DNA of 31,715 bases from an uncultured Collinsella sp. GTDB taxonomy: Bacteria; Actinomycetota; Coriobacteriia; Coriobacteriales; Coriobacteriaceae. Every line of letters begins with the position of its first letter. The stretch's first letter is position 1. Positions 8,013 through 16,083 of the stretch are shown here, piece after piece. A model generated the notes under the pieces. It had not been told where the DNA came from and made no database searches. It was given only the letters and a program-made list of their open reading frames with translations. Made by a program: the position numbers and the translations under genes. Location: assembly GCA_934658705.1 (NCBI GenBank), contig CAKUHP010000019.1, positions 1 to 31,715 of the forward strand, read 5' to 3'.

Positions 8013-8825
8013 ATGACAGCTATCGATCGGAGCCGGGCGACCGCGGCCTTCAAACGCTATACCGATGCTTACGATGCCGCCAATCCGCGCATCGCACTCA
8101 AGATCGAACATACCTATCACGTGGCAGAAGCATGCGATGTCATAGCGCGCGAGCAGGGCTGGTCGTCAGAAGATATTGACCTGGCCTGGCTTTGCGGTCT
8201 GCTGCACGATATGGGCCGCTTTGAGCAGCTGCGACGCTGGGACACCTTTAAGGATGCCGAGAGTATGAGCCATGCGACGCTGGGCGTCGAGGTCCTCTTT
8301 GGCAAGAACCTCGCAGACGCGCCTGCCACAACGAGCATCCGAGAATATATTGAGACCGACGAGTACGACGAGCTCGTCCGCGCGAGCATCGCCCATCACA
8401 GCGGCTTTCGCCTGCCGACGCAACTCGATGATCGCATGCGACGCTTCTGCGATATCGTGCGCGATGGCGACAAGATCGACATTATGCGCACCATCGCCGA
8501 CAGCACCGTCGACACCATCCTCAAGGTCGATGAGGACACGTTTCTTGCCAGTCACTTCTCGGCACCGACGCTCGCCGCTTTTGACGAGCGCCGGTGCGTA
8601 GCACGCGATGAGCGCGATGAGCCCGCGGACTACCTGGTGGGGCTCATCTGCTTTATGTTTGAGTTCGTCTATCCGACAAGCCGTGCTCTGGCGCGTGAGC
8701 AAGGCGATATCTACCGCCTGCTCGACGCGCCCTTTGGCATTACGCGGCCCTTCACCGACCCCGCCACACAGGCAACATGGGAGCGTCTAAAGGACATGAT
8801 GCGCGATTGGCTGGCGCGTGCCTAG
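8013..8825 (+). CDS. HD-domain phosphohydrolase
   Basis: Predicted cytoplasmic metal-dependent phosphohydrolase of 270 residues. The HD signature is complete: His33 in KIEHTYHV, His65-Asp66 in LLHDMGRFEQ, a further His in the IAHHSG segment and Asp in RDGDKIDIMR. HD proteins of this kind act on nucleotides or other phosphoesters; nothing in the sequence gives the substrate. AGGAAG precedes the ATG. Its TAG stop overlaps the TAG stop of the convergent etfA through the palindrome CTAG (8822-8825). Confidence 0.85.
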   Translation: MTAIDRSRATAAFKRYTDAYDAANPRIALKIEHTYHVAEACDVIAREQGWSSEDIDLAWLCGLLHDMGRFEQLRRWDTFKDAESMSHATLGVEVLFGKNLADAPATTSIREYIETDEYDELVRASIAHHSGFRLPTQLDDRMRRFCDIVRDGDKIDIMRTIADSTVDTILKVDEDTFLASHFSAPTLAAFDERRCVARDERDEPADYLVGLICFMFEFVYPTSRALAREQGDIYRLLDAPFGITRPFTDPATQATWERLKDMMRDWLARA

Positions 8826-10027
8826 CTCTCTAGCTGGGCCAGCAGCTCCTCGACGACCTCGACGGCGTCGCCGACAACCTTGTACTGGGCGGCGCCAAAG
8901 ATGGGGGCATCCGGGTCCTCGTTGATGGCGATAATGCACTCCGCCCCACCGATGCCGGCAAGATGCTGGATGGCACCCGAGACGCCGATGCTCACGAGGA
9001 GCTTGGGCGAGACCGATACGCCCGTCTGACCAATCTGATGGCGATACTCCAGCCAGCCGGCCTCCACCACGGGGCGCGTGCAGCCAAGCTCGGCGCCCAG
9101 AGCCTCGGCGAGTTTTCGCATCAGAGGCAAGTTTTTCTTGGAGCCGATACCGCGGCCCACTACGACTAGACGCTCGGCATCGGCAATCGAGGCCTGCTGC
9201 CCCCATTCCTCGGCAGGAATCGAGATCTCGACACGGGCCTTGACGCCTTCTGCAAGCGATACCTGGGTGATCGTGCCGGAACGACTGTAGTCGAAGTCGG
9301 GAGCCTTAAAGATGCCGGGACGCACCGTTGCCATCTGCGGACGGTGATTGGGGCAAATGATGGTGGCCATGAGGTTGCCACCAAACGCCGGGCGCGTCTG
9401 CTGCAGCAGACCCGTCTCCGCGTCCATCGAAAGCACGGTGCAGTCGGCCGTGAGGCCCGTCTGCAAGCGCACGGCAACGCCAGGCGCCAGCTCGCGGCCA
9501 AAGGCGGTCGCGCCGTACAGAATGGCCTCGGGCTTGTGCTCGGCCACCAAATCACAGATAAGGCGAGCGTAGACCTCCGCGTCGTTCTGGCGCAGACGCT
9601 CGTCGCGACAGACCAGGACCTCGTCGGCGCCGGCACAAACCAGATGCTCCAGATCCCTGAGCGAGCCCTCGGGGCCCATACCTACCAGTGCCACCAGGCG
9701 GCAGCCGCGAGCATCGGCAAGTTCACGCCCCTTGCCTATGAGCTCGTAGGCCACGGGCGCCACGGCATCGTGTTCGTCAGTCTGCACGAATACCCAAATG
9801 TCTCGATATGCGTCAAGGTCCGCCGCGCCGATAGCCTCGTCGCGCTCGATCGAGATGGCGTTGACGGGACAGGCGTCGACGCACCCACCGCACAGGATGC
9901 AACCGTCGGTTACGTGGGCACAGCGATTGGGGCGCTCCCCCTCCACCACAATGCCGCTCGAGGCGCAGGCGCGAACGCAGCGACCGCAGCCGATACAGGC
10001 TTCGCTATCGATAATCAGTCCGCTCAT
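8822..10027 (-). CDS. etfA: Electron transfer flavoprotein alpha subunit with N-terminal 2[4Fe-4S] ferredoxin domain
   Basis: FAD-carrying alpha subunit of an electron transfer flavoprotein, here fused to a ferredoxin. Residues 1-60 carry two cluster motifs (Cys 11, 14, 17, 21 and Cys 43, 46, 49, 53 followed by Pro). The rest is EtfA, ending in the FAD-binding domain with GRGIGSKKN, the YRHQIGQTG segment and SIGVSGAIQHLAG. The fused ferredoxin is the form seen in the LctC subunit of the Acetobacterium lactate dehydrogenase/Etf complex, where it links NADH and ferredoxin to lactate oxidation. The start ATG (10027) directly follows the etfB stop, so the two are co-translated. Last gene of the GlcD-EtfB-EtfA operon. 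Confidence 0.94.
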   Translation of the reverse strand: MSGLIIDSEACIGCGRCVRACASSGIVVEGERPNRCAHVTDGCILCGGCVDACPVNAISIERDEAIGAADLDAYRDIWVFVQTDEHDAVAPVAYELIGKGRELADARGCRLVALVGMGPEGSLRDLEHLVCAGADEVLVCRDERLRQNDAEVYARLICDLVAEHKPEAILYGATAFGRELAPGVAVRLQTGLTADCTVLSMDAETGLLQQTRPAFGGNLMATIICPNHRPQMATVRPGIFKAPDFDYSRSGTITQVSLAEGVKARVEISIPAEEWGQQASIADAERLVVVGRGIGSKKNLPLMRKLAEALGAELGCTRPVVEAGWLEYRHQIGQTGVSVSPKLLVSIGVSGAIQHLAGIGGAECIIAINEDPDAPIFGAAQYKVVGDAVEVVEELLAQLES

Positions 10028-10843
10028 CTATGCCATCCCCTCGATAATCTTGGCAAGTTTTGCCGCCTGCTCGGACGCCGTTCCCTCAACAGCCTCACAC
10101 GTTTGGTCGCGGTCGGGCACAAACGAGCGCACGACCTGCGTCGGCGAGCCGGCAAGACCGCAGCGCGCGGGGTCGGCATGCACGTCGGCAGCATTAACCA
10201 CGCGCACGTCCGCATCCTCGGCCGCACGTATGCCGGCAATACTCGGCATGCGCAGCTGGCCGATCTCCTTAGCGGTCGTCATCGCGCACGGCATCTCCAG
10301 ATAGACTGTCTCCTCACCGGCATCGCAACCGTGGACGAGCGCCAGCGAGCCGCAGGTCGTAAAGCCCGCGCTCTGCACGCAACTCACGTCGGTCACGCAG
10401 GGAATCTCAAAAGCTCCGGCAAGCTCGGGACCAATCTGGGCCGTATCGCCGTCCACCGCCATCTTGCCGCAGATGAGCAGGTCAAAGTCTTCATCGAGCG
10501 CCTCGATACCGCACTTGAGGGCATAGGTGGTGGCAAGGGTATCGGCGCCCGCAAAGGCGCGGTCGGTCAGCAGCAGCGCGTCGTCGGCGCCGCGGGCGAA
10601 GCAGTCGCGCAGCAGCGATTCAGTCGCGGGAATGCCCATCGACACCACCGTCACACGTACGTCCATGCCAAAGCCGATAAAGTCGTCCTTCAACGCCAGC
10701 GCGCATTCCAGGGCGCTTGCGTCGAACGGGTTAATGACCGCCTGCTTGCCATCACGCACGATGGTATTGGTCTTGGGGTCCATCTTGACCTCGGTGCTTC
10801 CGGGCACTGCCTTGACGCACACCACCATATGGAAATCGCTCAT
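10028..10843 (-). CDS. etfB: Electron transfer flavoprotein beta subunit
   Basis: Partner of EtfA (271 residues). It begins with the family start MSDFHMVVCVKAVPGSTEVK and contains INPFDASALECAL, the SMGIP...LLRDCFARGADDALLLTDRAFAGADT nucleotide-loop region and ICGKMAVDGDTAQIGPELA, the usual EtfB FAD/AMP-binding signature. In bifurcating Etfs this subunit also binds the bifurcating FAD and NADH. It starts two bases after the stop of the GlcD-like gene, with AAGGGGGCG upstream. Whether this is a bifurcating Etf cannot be proved from sequence by eye; the ferredoxin-fused EtfA favours it. Confidence 0.94.
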   Translation of the reverse strand: MSDFHMVVCVKAVPGSTEVKMDPKTNTIVRDGKQAVINPFDASALECALALKDDFIGFGMDVRVTVVSMGIPATESLLRDCFARGADDALLLTDRAFAGADTLATTYALKCGIEALDEDFDLLICGKMAVDGDTAQIGPELAGAFEIPCVTDVSCVQSAGFTTCGSLALVHGCDAGEETVYLEMPCAMTTAKEIGQLRMPSIAGIRAAEDADVRVVNAADVHADPARCGLAGSPTQVVRSFVPDRDQTCEAVEGTASEQAAKLAKIIEGMA

Positions 10844-10845
10844 GG

Positions 10846-12447
10846 CTACGCGCCCCCTTTCTGGACGAGTTCATCCAAGAGCTTCTCCGCAAACAGGTTG
10901 CCGCGGCCCAGCTGCCCGGCAGGATCGAGCTGGAGCTTGAGCCGTGCCGACTCGACCATGGCGTCGTGGCCGTACATCGTCTCCAAAAAGCCCGCCTTGA
11001 TCTTGCCGACGCCGTGCTCGGCGGAGACGGCGCCGCCCATGGCCGTGACCTCGGAAGCCCACTGCGCAAAGAGCTCTCCGCCGCGATGGTAGTCCTGCGC
11101 ATCGCGCGGCAGAATGTTCACGTGCAGGTGGTTGTTGCCGATGTGTCCCCAAGCAGCAGACTCAAGCCCGCTTTCAGCCAGCGTTTTGCGATAGAGGGCC
11201 ACGACATCTGCCAAGCGTGCATTGGGCACCGACATGTCAGAGCCCAACTTGGTAATGGTGGGGTCCGTGCGGCGGCGCTCGTCGATAAGCATGTTGACGC
11301 TCTCGGGCACTGCGTGGCGGAAGAATCGCTGGCACTCGCGATCTACTTCGGTGCGCGCGACCCATGTCGCGTCGTCGCGGCCGCCCGCGAGCTCCAGCAC
11401 CCATCCCAGGTGGTACAGTTCCTCGGTTGCCTGGGCCTCGTCATCGCAGTCGAGCTCCACGTAAACGCAAACCTTTGCATCGTCGTCGAGCGCGGGAAGC
11501 GAGGCAAACGCCGTCGCCTGCTCGCGCTGGCGACGCAGGATATCCAGGGCACCCGCATCGAAATACTCGATGGCGGCTGCGTGGGACAGGACGGGACGCA
11601 CGGAATCGGTAAAGGACACGGCCTTGCCTTCGCTATCGAAAAAGCAGCTCACACCCCAAACGACCGCAGGCGCCGCCTGCAGGGCAATCTCGAGCTCGGT
11701 GATAACGCCAAGCGTGCCGCACGCGCCGATAAACAAATCGATGGCATCCATATCGTCCGCGACGAAATAGCCCGAGGCATTTTTGGTCTTGGGCATGATG
11801 TAGCCGGGAAGATCGAGCTCGAGCGCGCGGCCCTGCGCCGTGACAAGCGAAAGGCGACGACCCTGTGCAAAAGCCTCGCCGCGGTGAAGCTCGAGCAGGT
11901 CACCGTCGGTCAGCGCGACATGAAGACCCGTAACGTGCGGCCGCATGGGGCCATAGGCATAGCTGCGGGCGCCGGAAGCGTTGCACGCCGCCATGCCTCC
12001 CAGGCAGGCAGATGCCTCGGTGGGATCGGTAGGAAAGAATTGCTCGGGGGCCTCCTGGAACTCCTCGTAAGCCTCAAGCGATGCCTGGTTCCAGCCAACA
12101 GTCGGCAGCACCTTCTTGCCCAGCTGCTTGCGCAGCTCCGAGAGCACAACACCCGGCTCCACGCGCAGCAGAAAGCGGCCTTGCTCATCGCGGCGAAGAC
12201 CAAGGTAGCGATTCATACGGGAAGTGTTGAGGATATGCCCGCCGTGGGGCACGGCGCCGGCGGCAAGACCGGTTCGGGCGCCCTGAACCGTTACCGGGAC
12301 ACACTCGGCATGGAGCTTTTCCAAAATGGTGCGAACCTCGTCTTCCGTTGTCGGAAACGAGATACTCGAGGCCTCGCCCGATGCGCGAGATTCATCGCGG
12401 CCATACTCTTCGAACTCGTCGGTGAAGGGTTTGATGGTTGCAGACAC
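10846..12447 (-). CDS. GlcD/LctD-like FAD-linked 2-hydroxyacid (lactate) dehydrogenase
   Basis: FAD-dependent oxidoreductase of the GlcD/D-lactate dehydrogenase family (533 residues, cytoplasmic). Visible: the PCMH-type FAD site VQGARTGLAAGAVP at 54-67, the GGMAACNASGA segment at 150-160, and the C-terminal metal/substrate motifs GHIGNNHLHVN and SAEHGVGKIKAG. Together with EtfB and the ferredoxin-fused EtfA it makes a three-gene operon with the same parts as Acetobacterium lctD-lctB-lctC, though the order is D-B-C. Substrate could be D- or L-lactate, glycolate or another 2-hydroxyacid. The start is GTG at 12447 with AAGGGGGAG six bases upstream. No lactate permease or racemase lies beside it. 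Confidence 0.9.
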   Translation of the reverse strand: MSATIKPFTDEFEEYGRDESRASGEASSISFPTTEDEVRTILEKLHAECVPVTVQGARTGLAAGAVPHGGHILNTSRMNRYLGLRRDEQGRFLLRVEPGVVLSELRKQLGKKVLPTVGWNQASLEAYEEFQEAPEQFFPTDPTEASACLGGMAACNASGARSYAYGPMRPHVTGLHVALTDGDLLELHRGEAFAQGRRLSLVTAQGRALELDLPGYIMPKTKNASGYFVADDMDAIDLFIGACGTLGVITELEIALQAAPAVVWGVSCFFDSEGKAVSFTDSVRPVLSHAAAIEYFDAGALDILRRQREQATAFASLPALDDDAKVCVYVELDCDDEAQATEELYHLGWVLELAGGRDDATWVARTEVDRECQRFFRHAVPESVNMLIDERRRTDPTITKLGSDMSVPNARLADVVALYRKTLAESGLESAAWGHIGNNHLHVNILPRDAQDYHRGGELFAQWASEVTAMGGAVSAEHGVGKIKAGFLETMYGHDAMVESARLKLQLDPAGQLGRGNLFAEKLLDELVQKGGA

Positions 12448-12793
12448 GCGAACTCCCCCTTTAGCTAACTACAGTGTTTGCAGGGAGATGTTACCGCATC
12501 GTTTCGTCGACGTGTTCGAGACCGTCTCCATAATTGGCGATTTTTACGTTCATGCAATTCGGCAAGCGGCTTGATTTCCTCGGCAGACGATGTTTTTGAC
12601 ACATATCGCTCAGCCGCCAACGATCGCATAATTGTCGCTCGAAAAAAGTTGAAGTAATTTTTACCGCCTTTTACCTGCAAAGACGTCAATCCGTCAAGCA
12701 TTTGGTCAGAAATTGGTCAAGTAGCGGCTGATACGGTCGGCATCGACAGCCAAAACCAATAGAAGTTTTGGCCCCAGAAGCAGGGAGGTTCCC
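12448..12793. other. 346-base intergenic region with possible regulatory repeats
   Basis: No convincing gene is present; the only open frame here (12465-12701, minus) is 78 residues without family features. The region is less GC-rich than its surroundings. It holds tandem TTGGTCA copies at 12702-12708 and 12713-12719, 11 bases apart, and nearby GTCAA repeats at 12685 and 12693. A TTGACA at 12596-12601 is followed 17 bases later by AACGAT (plus strand), a weak promoter candidate for the next gene. A hairpin (GCCAAAAC 12749-12756 / GTTTTGGC 12765-12772) lies before that gene's ribosome site. It must carry the promoter of the minus-strand GlcD-Etf operon. Confidence 0.5.
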
Positions 12794-13090
12794 ATGGCAT
12801 ATTACTGGCCCCAGTATGGCATCGCCATCGAAGTCGACGACGACCCCTATCTCCTGCCTTTCGAAGAAGAGGCATTCCCCGATACGACGGTCTACCACGT
12901 CACCACCGATGTGATCTGCGACCCCGAGTCGTTCTCGGCGCTCGCCCACCACATCGCACGCATCCACGACATCGAGCTCCCTCCCAACTTCGATGAGCTT
13001 GTCTACTCGCGCCGCCTTATGCTCCACATGCTCTTTGGAGCAGACCCATCCACGTTTGCGCGCGTCTACACCGCCAAGGATGCCGCATGA
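12794..13090 (+). CDS. Small acidic protein of unknown function
   Basis: I do not recognise a family. The 98-residue product (starts MAYYWPQYGIAIEVDDDPYL) is acidic, has no signal peptide or membrane segment, and looks cytoplasmic. A good GGGAGG ribosome site lies seven bases before the ATG, codon use matches its neighbours, and its stop overlaps the next start by four bases (ATGA), so it is very probably a real gene co-translated with the membrane-anchored protein downstream. Confidence 0.72.
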   Translation: MAYYWPQYGIAIEVDDDPYLLPFEEEAFPDTTVYHVTTDVICDPESFSALAHHIARIHDIELPPNFDELVYSRRLMLHMLFGADPSTFARVYTAKDAA

Positions 13091-13596
13091 GCGCGAAGAA
13101 GCCACCCCGGCCCACGGGTCCGGGACATCGCAAGAAGCTCATCATTGCCTGCCTGGCTATCGCCTGTGCCCTTGTCGCCGTAGGGCTGTACGTCTGGCAA
13201 TCGCAACCCGTACCCGAGGCGGGTGCTTCGGTTACGACGGCCGAGGGCAAAACGCGCGAGGAAATCCAAGACGAGCTCGACGCCATCGTCCGCGACAACA
13301 TGATGACAATCTCGGTCGCGCCGGTCGCCCAGCTACAGAAAGGCGGCAAGTTGCGCGTCAATGTGCAAAACGTTAAGGACAACAAGTTCCCCCAGCGCTT
13401 CCGTGTCATTCAAGACGACAAGACCATCTATGAATCCGGCGTGGTCGAGACAGGCAAAACGGTTGAGACCTGCCCCGCAGGGGAGATCGAGGAGGGTGAG
13501 GCCTACATAGAAATTCAGGCGCTCGACGCCAAGACCCACGACGAGCACGGCAACCCCACGCGCGTCAAAGTACGGGTGGAGCAGGCAGAAGGCTAG
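13087..13596 (+). CDS. Membrane-anchored extracytoplasmic protein of unknown function
   Basis: A 169-residue protein with a basic N-terminus, one hydrophobic helix at about 18-39 (LIIACLAIACALVAVGLYVW), a predicted helical stretch (TREEIQDELDAIVRDNM) and a likely beta-rich outer domain. It is probably held in the membrane by its N-terminus with the rest outside. No known domain is recognised. The outer domain has one Cys (TCPAGE). It overlaps the preceding gene (ATGA) and is followed by three genes for exported proteins, so it may belong to a surface assembly. Confidence 0.72.
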   Translation: MSAKKPPRPTGPGHRKKLIIACLAIACALVAVGLYVWQSQPVPEAGASVTTAEGKTREEIQDELDAIVRDNMMTISVAPVAQLQKGGKLRVNVQNVKDNKFPQRFRVIQDDKTIYESGVVETGKTVETCPAGEIEEGEAYIEIQALDAKTHDEHGNPTRVKVRVEQAEG

Positions 13597-13635
13597 CTTC
13601 ACCGCCCCAGCGGCGCCGCACGCGAACCGCTCGGC

Positions 13636-13672
13636 ATTCGTCCACTCATCGCGGGGATGGCCCGCGACGAAT
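13636..13672 (+). promoter_or_regulatory. Hairpin just before the ribosome site of a secreted-protein gene
   Basis: ATTCGT (13636-13641) pairs with ACGAAT (13667-13672) and, inside an eight-base bulge, CGCGGG (13650-13655) pairs with CCCGCG (13661-13666). The hairpin ends directly before AGAAAGGA, the ribosome site for the ATG at 13687. It could protect the message or limit translation of the gene; there is no T tract for a terminator. Confidence 0.35.
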
Positions 13673-13686
13673 AGAAAGGAACGACC

Positions 13687-14307
13687 ATGGACATCACCAG
13701 GAACCTGAACGGAGCCAGGGCGCTCGCTGTGGGCGCAGGGCTGGCGCTCATGCTTGCGATGGGCGCCGCACCGACGCCGGCTCTGGCAGAGGGACGTGTT
13801 GGAACCACCGACGTCAGGGTCAGGACCGAAATCGACAACATTTCATTCAAGGCCCCGACGGTCATTCCGTTTGTTGCCCAGGCCGACGGCACGCTTCAGT
13901 GCCCTTCTGAGGATGCCATCACTATCGACAACCTCTCGGCCTACGGCATTCACGTTACCAATATGAAGATTGACGCCACAAACACGTGGACCATCGCCGC
14001 CGACGCCAAGGCCGGATCTGCCCAGAACTCCATCGACTTTAAGGTCGGCCCGGCAGGCAGCCTCCAGGACGCTTACGCCGCAACGCAGGGAACGGGCATC
14101 GACCTTTCCAAGAATGAAGCCTTCGACATGGGCTACAACGGCATTACGGGAGGCACAGACAAAATCAAGCTTAAGGCAAGTGGAAACGTCGCCCGCGTCA
14201 CCCGCGACATTTTCCACCTCACAAGCGCTGCAAATAAGGCTGAAACCGGCGACTCGGTAGCAAGCATTACCTGGACGGTTGAGCCCGGTGCGCACGTCGC
14301 GTCCTAG
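13687..14307 (+). CDS. Secreted protein of unknown function (signal peptide)
   Basis: The 206-residue product has a clear Sec signal peptide (ALAVGAGLALMLAMGAAPTPALAEG, cleavage after ALA). The mature part is beta-rich and polar and contains TVIPFVAQADGTLQCPS, GIHVTNMKI and SITWTVEPG, which look like an all-beta surface or matrix protein; no known domain was recognised. It lacks a sorting signal or membrane anchor. An AGAAAGGA ribosome site precedes the ATG. The next gene, for a tiny wall-anchored protein, overlaps its 3' end, so the two are likely made together. Confidence 0.72.
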   Translation: MDITRNLNGARALAVGAGLALMLAMGAAPTPALAEGRVGTTDVRVRTEIDNISFKAPTVIPFVAQADGTLQCPSEDAITIDNLSAYGIHVTNMKIDATNTWTIAADAKAGSAQNSIDFKVGPAGSLQDAYAATQGTGIDLSKNEAFDMGYNGITGGTDKIKLKASGNVARVTRDIFHLTSAANKAETGDSVASITWTVEPGAHVAS

Positions 14308-14548
14308 GGCCATCGCACTGGCAGTCGCCGCCGGTATCCTGGCGCTCGCCCCGACAGCAGCCCTCGCCCAGCAGGATCAGGCGCAAGCAGCCACGCAGGT
14401 GACCGTCGACCTAACGGCGCTTGACCGAGGCGACCATCACGAGGCGCTCGCCCAAACCGGTGATGAATTGGCGCCCGCTTCGGCCTGCATCGCCGCCGCG
14501 GGCGCGGCCGTAACGTGTCTTGGCCTGCACATCAAACGAAGCCGATAA
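14288..14548 (+). CDS. Mini surface protein with LAQTG sorting signal
   Basis: An 86-residue protein that is almost only export signals: a signal peptide (AIALAVAAGILALAPTAALAQ), a mature stretch of about 35 residues, then LAQTG followed by a hydrophobic span (ASACIAAAGAAVTCLGLHI) and the basic tail KRSR. LAXTG is the recognition motif of class E sortases in actinobacteria, so it is probably linked to the cell wall; no sortase gene is in the window. The start is uncertain: GTG at 14288 has GGACGG nine bases upstream, while TTG at 14279 is also in frame. It overlaps the preceding gene by 20 bases. Confidence 0.7.
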   Translation: MRTSRPRAIALAVAAGILALAPTAALAQQDQAQAATQVTVDLTALDRGDHHEALAQTGDELAPASACIAAAGAAVTCLGLHIKRSR

Positions 14549-14590
14549 GCCGGACACCGCAAGACGGAGGATTGGACGGTAAGGAGAACT

Positions 14591-16006
14591 ATGGCACCCA
14601 GAAAACTTTTGCCTGTCGCTGCGCTCTGCAGTGCGCTAGCGACCGGAACGCCTCTCGCCGCCTGGGCGACGCCCGTCATGGCAGACTCCTTGCCGACAGT
14701 CTTGAGCCCCGCGCCAGCTCCGTCGAACACCATTGCATGCAAGCGGTTTTCACTTGCGCAGGCGACAATCTCGACCTCGGGATGCCTTACCTGCGATACG
14801 GACGGCTCGATAGTCGTGGATATCAAACGTCCGGACAAGGAAAATGGCCCCCAGGCGGGTTGTGCCGCCTGCACGTGGAAATCAGTTGCGGTCGATGCCG
14901 ATGGCGACGTATGCGACGCAAGGTTTCGCATCGACATCGCCTCGATCGATGACTCGGCGAACGGGGCGAAGGTCGCCTTCGACAGCGCAATGAGAACAGA
15001 AGGAGATGTATGCCTGGGCTGCGTCCCCTCGAATGCCGATGGCACGCAGCCCACCATCTCCTACGCGGCATCACTGCAGCTAACCAAGGCGGGTACCGAC
15101 GCCATCGCGACGGGAGAAACTCCCCTATTGTTCTTCGCGGTCGGCTCGGACAACCAAAAGAGGCAGAACAAAACACAGAAGGGCTCGCTTAACGTCATGC
15201 ACGGGTCGGAACCCTGCCCTATCGATATCGACGCCCAGGCGCAAGGCGTGCAGCGCATTCTTGCCGATCCGGCGCTCTTCCAAATGACCTGGAGCGGAAC
15301 GGGGGCCATCGGGATTGTCTTCCCCATGCCCGGTGACATGAGCGGCCACCCAAAGGACGAGGACGCGGACACGTCAGTGCGTGTTGATATCGCAGACGAT
15401 GCGCCGTCGCCAGAAAACAACACCGCAACTCCTTCCGAAACGTCAGACGACACCGCTGCTGAGCCAAGCAACGACCAGCCCGACGACAGCCTAGGCTTTG
15501 CTGCACCCCCGGATGTCGACGAGGGCAACTGCTGCATGATGGTCGCACTCGACCACATGGAAACCGTCGACGCCGCATGCATTGAGCCAATCGCCGCCGA
15601 CAATCCCACTCGAAAAAACACCCTTATCACGTTCCCCGAGACTGTCGACCTCGTCTTTTTGCCTTCGGGCGAAATCGTGGCGCCCTCGGCTCTCACATTG
15701 CTGGGGGCAAAGAGAGACCGCAATAAAATTGAAAAAATCACGGTTGTCGACCCCGCGACCACCGCCACGTTGCGTCTGTATGCCATCGGTGCAGACGGAA
15801 GCAAAACCGAGGAATTCGACGGCGAGAAACTCTTGGCCACCCGGGTACTTCAAAAAAACGAGGACATATCGTATGAGCTGCGGCTCGAAGGATTCGACCG
15901 TGCTCGCGATGCCGATATCATTGCGGCGGCGATCGAATCCCCACAGCGTCTCATGACGCTTCGCTTCGATTACGCCTCGTACATCGTGACGCAATCCCTC
16001 AAATAG
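14591..16006 (+). CDS. Cysteine-rich exported protein of unknown function
   Basis: A 471-residue exported protein with an N-terminal signal peptide (cleavage likely near ALATGTPLAAWA or shortly after). The mature N-terminal half carries three CxxC motifs (CLTC, CAAC, CLGC) and further single cysteines; a low-complexity acidic Ser/Thr/Pro linker lies at about 255-305 and an ENCC-like pair (GNCCMM) follows it. The last ~150 residues look beta-rich. Twelve cysteines remain after the signal, suggesting disulfides or metal binding; none is a haem CxxCH site. No LPXTG or C-terminal helix is present. AAGGAGA precedes the ATG. Family unknown; likely works with the two secreted proteins just upstream. 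Confidence 0.72.
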   Translation: MAPRKLLPVAALCSALATGTPLAAWATPVMADSLPTVLSPAPAPSNTIACKRFSLAQATISTSGCLTCDTDGSIVVDIKRPDKENGPQAGCAACTWKSVAVDADGDVCDARFRIDIASIDDSANGAKVAFDSAMRTEGDVCLGCVPSNADGTQPTISYAASLQLTKAGTDAIATGETPLLFFAVGSDNQKRQNKTQKGSLNVMHGSEPCPIDIDAQAQGVQRILADPALFQMTWSGTGAIGIVFPMPGDMSGHPKDEDADTSVRVDIADDAPSPENNTATPSETSDDTAAEPSNDQPDDSLGFAAPPDVDEGNCCMMVALDHMETVDAACIEPIAADNPTRKNTLITFPETVDLVFLPSGEIVAPSALTLLGAKRDRNKIEKITVVDPATTATLRLYAIGADGSKTEEFDGEKLLATRVLQKNEDISYELRLEGFDRARDADIIAAAIESPQRLMTLRFDYASYIVTQSLK

Positions 16007-16083
16007 CATTTTGTCTCCACGCTGTTCGAATACCGCATACATAACGTATTAGACGTGTTATAGCGCAGCCTCGCGCCCCGTTC

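Noticed and set aside
9344..12468. Two long plus-strand open frames (582 and 500 residues) opposite the dehydrogenase-Etf operon
   Set aside because: Antisense shadows of the EtfA, EtfB and GlcD genes, whose motifs are clear on the minus strand.
12465..12701. 78-residue minus-strand frame in the 346-base spacer
   Set aside because: No ribosome site or family pattern was seen and the composition is random-like; the region more likely holds promoters.
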